Source of the DNA: JBBAEV01 sp041655735
Lineage (GTDB): Bacteria > Bacillota_I > Bacilli_A > RF39 > UBA660
Assembly: GCA_041655735.1 (NCBI GenBank)
Contig: JBBAEV010000043.1
Location: 1 to 6,340, forward strand
DNA length: 6,340 nucleotides
Direction of reading: 5' to 3'
Made by a program: the position numbers and the translations under genes. The notes under the pieces were generated by a model, which saw only the letters and a list, made by a program, of their open reading frames with translations, was not told the origin of the DNA and did no database searches. Position 1 is the first letter of the stretch. Each line of letters begins with the position of its first letter. Shown here piece by piece: positions 6,227-6,340 of this stretch.

Positions 6227-6340
6227 AAGGAAAAGGAGATTTATAAGAAAAACTATTTAGGGTTTTCAATGTTTATAAGTAGAGTTGGTAAAATCAAATA
6301 AGTTCATCATTAATTTAACTATCATTTAAAGTTGTTTGAT

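Noticed and set aside
1..6340. Complete prophage
   Set aside because: Only a holin-like gene is phage-like; there are no capsid, tail, terminase or integrase genes.

Overview
The window is AT-rich with strong AGGAG-type ribosome binding sites. It uses TGG for Trp and TGA as a real stop, and its gene content is Gram-positive in style. This points to a low-GC Bacillota (Clostridia, Bacilli or Erysipelotrichia-like) chromosome or mobile island using the standard bacterial code. The genus cannot be told. All recognisable genes lie on the minus strand, so transcription runs from high to low coordinates.

In transcription order: (1) A 233-residue sigma-70-like factor (6111 to 5410, GTG start) lies behind a good housekeeping-type promoter (TTGTTA-N17-TATAAT), which is bracketed by a 9-bp inverted repeat. 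(2) A terminator-like hairpin overlaps the end of the sigma gene. (3) A 366-residue stand-alone Mur ligase of MurE type (5331 to 4231) has the ATP-binding and C-terminal domains but no N-terminal UDP-sugar-binding domain. (4) A 514-bp stretch (4230 to 3717) has no intact gene. It may hold frameshifted coding relics. (5) A tightly coupled operon follows: a one-TM holin-like protein (3716 to 3369), a 126-residue protein of unknown function (3372 to 2992, ATGA overlap with the holin gene), and a very large RHS/YD-repeat protein (from 2980, running off the left edge after 993 codons).

The working hypothesis is a toxin-release cassette. A dedicated sigma factor would switch on a holin-like release protein and a leaderless giant RHS protein, with a Mur ligase homologue possibly acting on the wall or on a peptide conjugate. 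The logic resembles the known TcdR (sigma)/TcdE (holin)/large toxin arrangement of Clostridioides difficile and UviA/UviB of Clostridium perfringens. The comparison is by architecture only and function is not shown. The toxic C-terminus of the RHS protein, if there is one, and any immunity gene lie outside the window. The right end (about 6230-6340) shows no gene.
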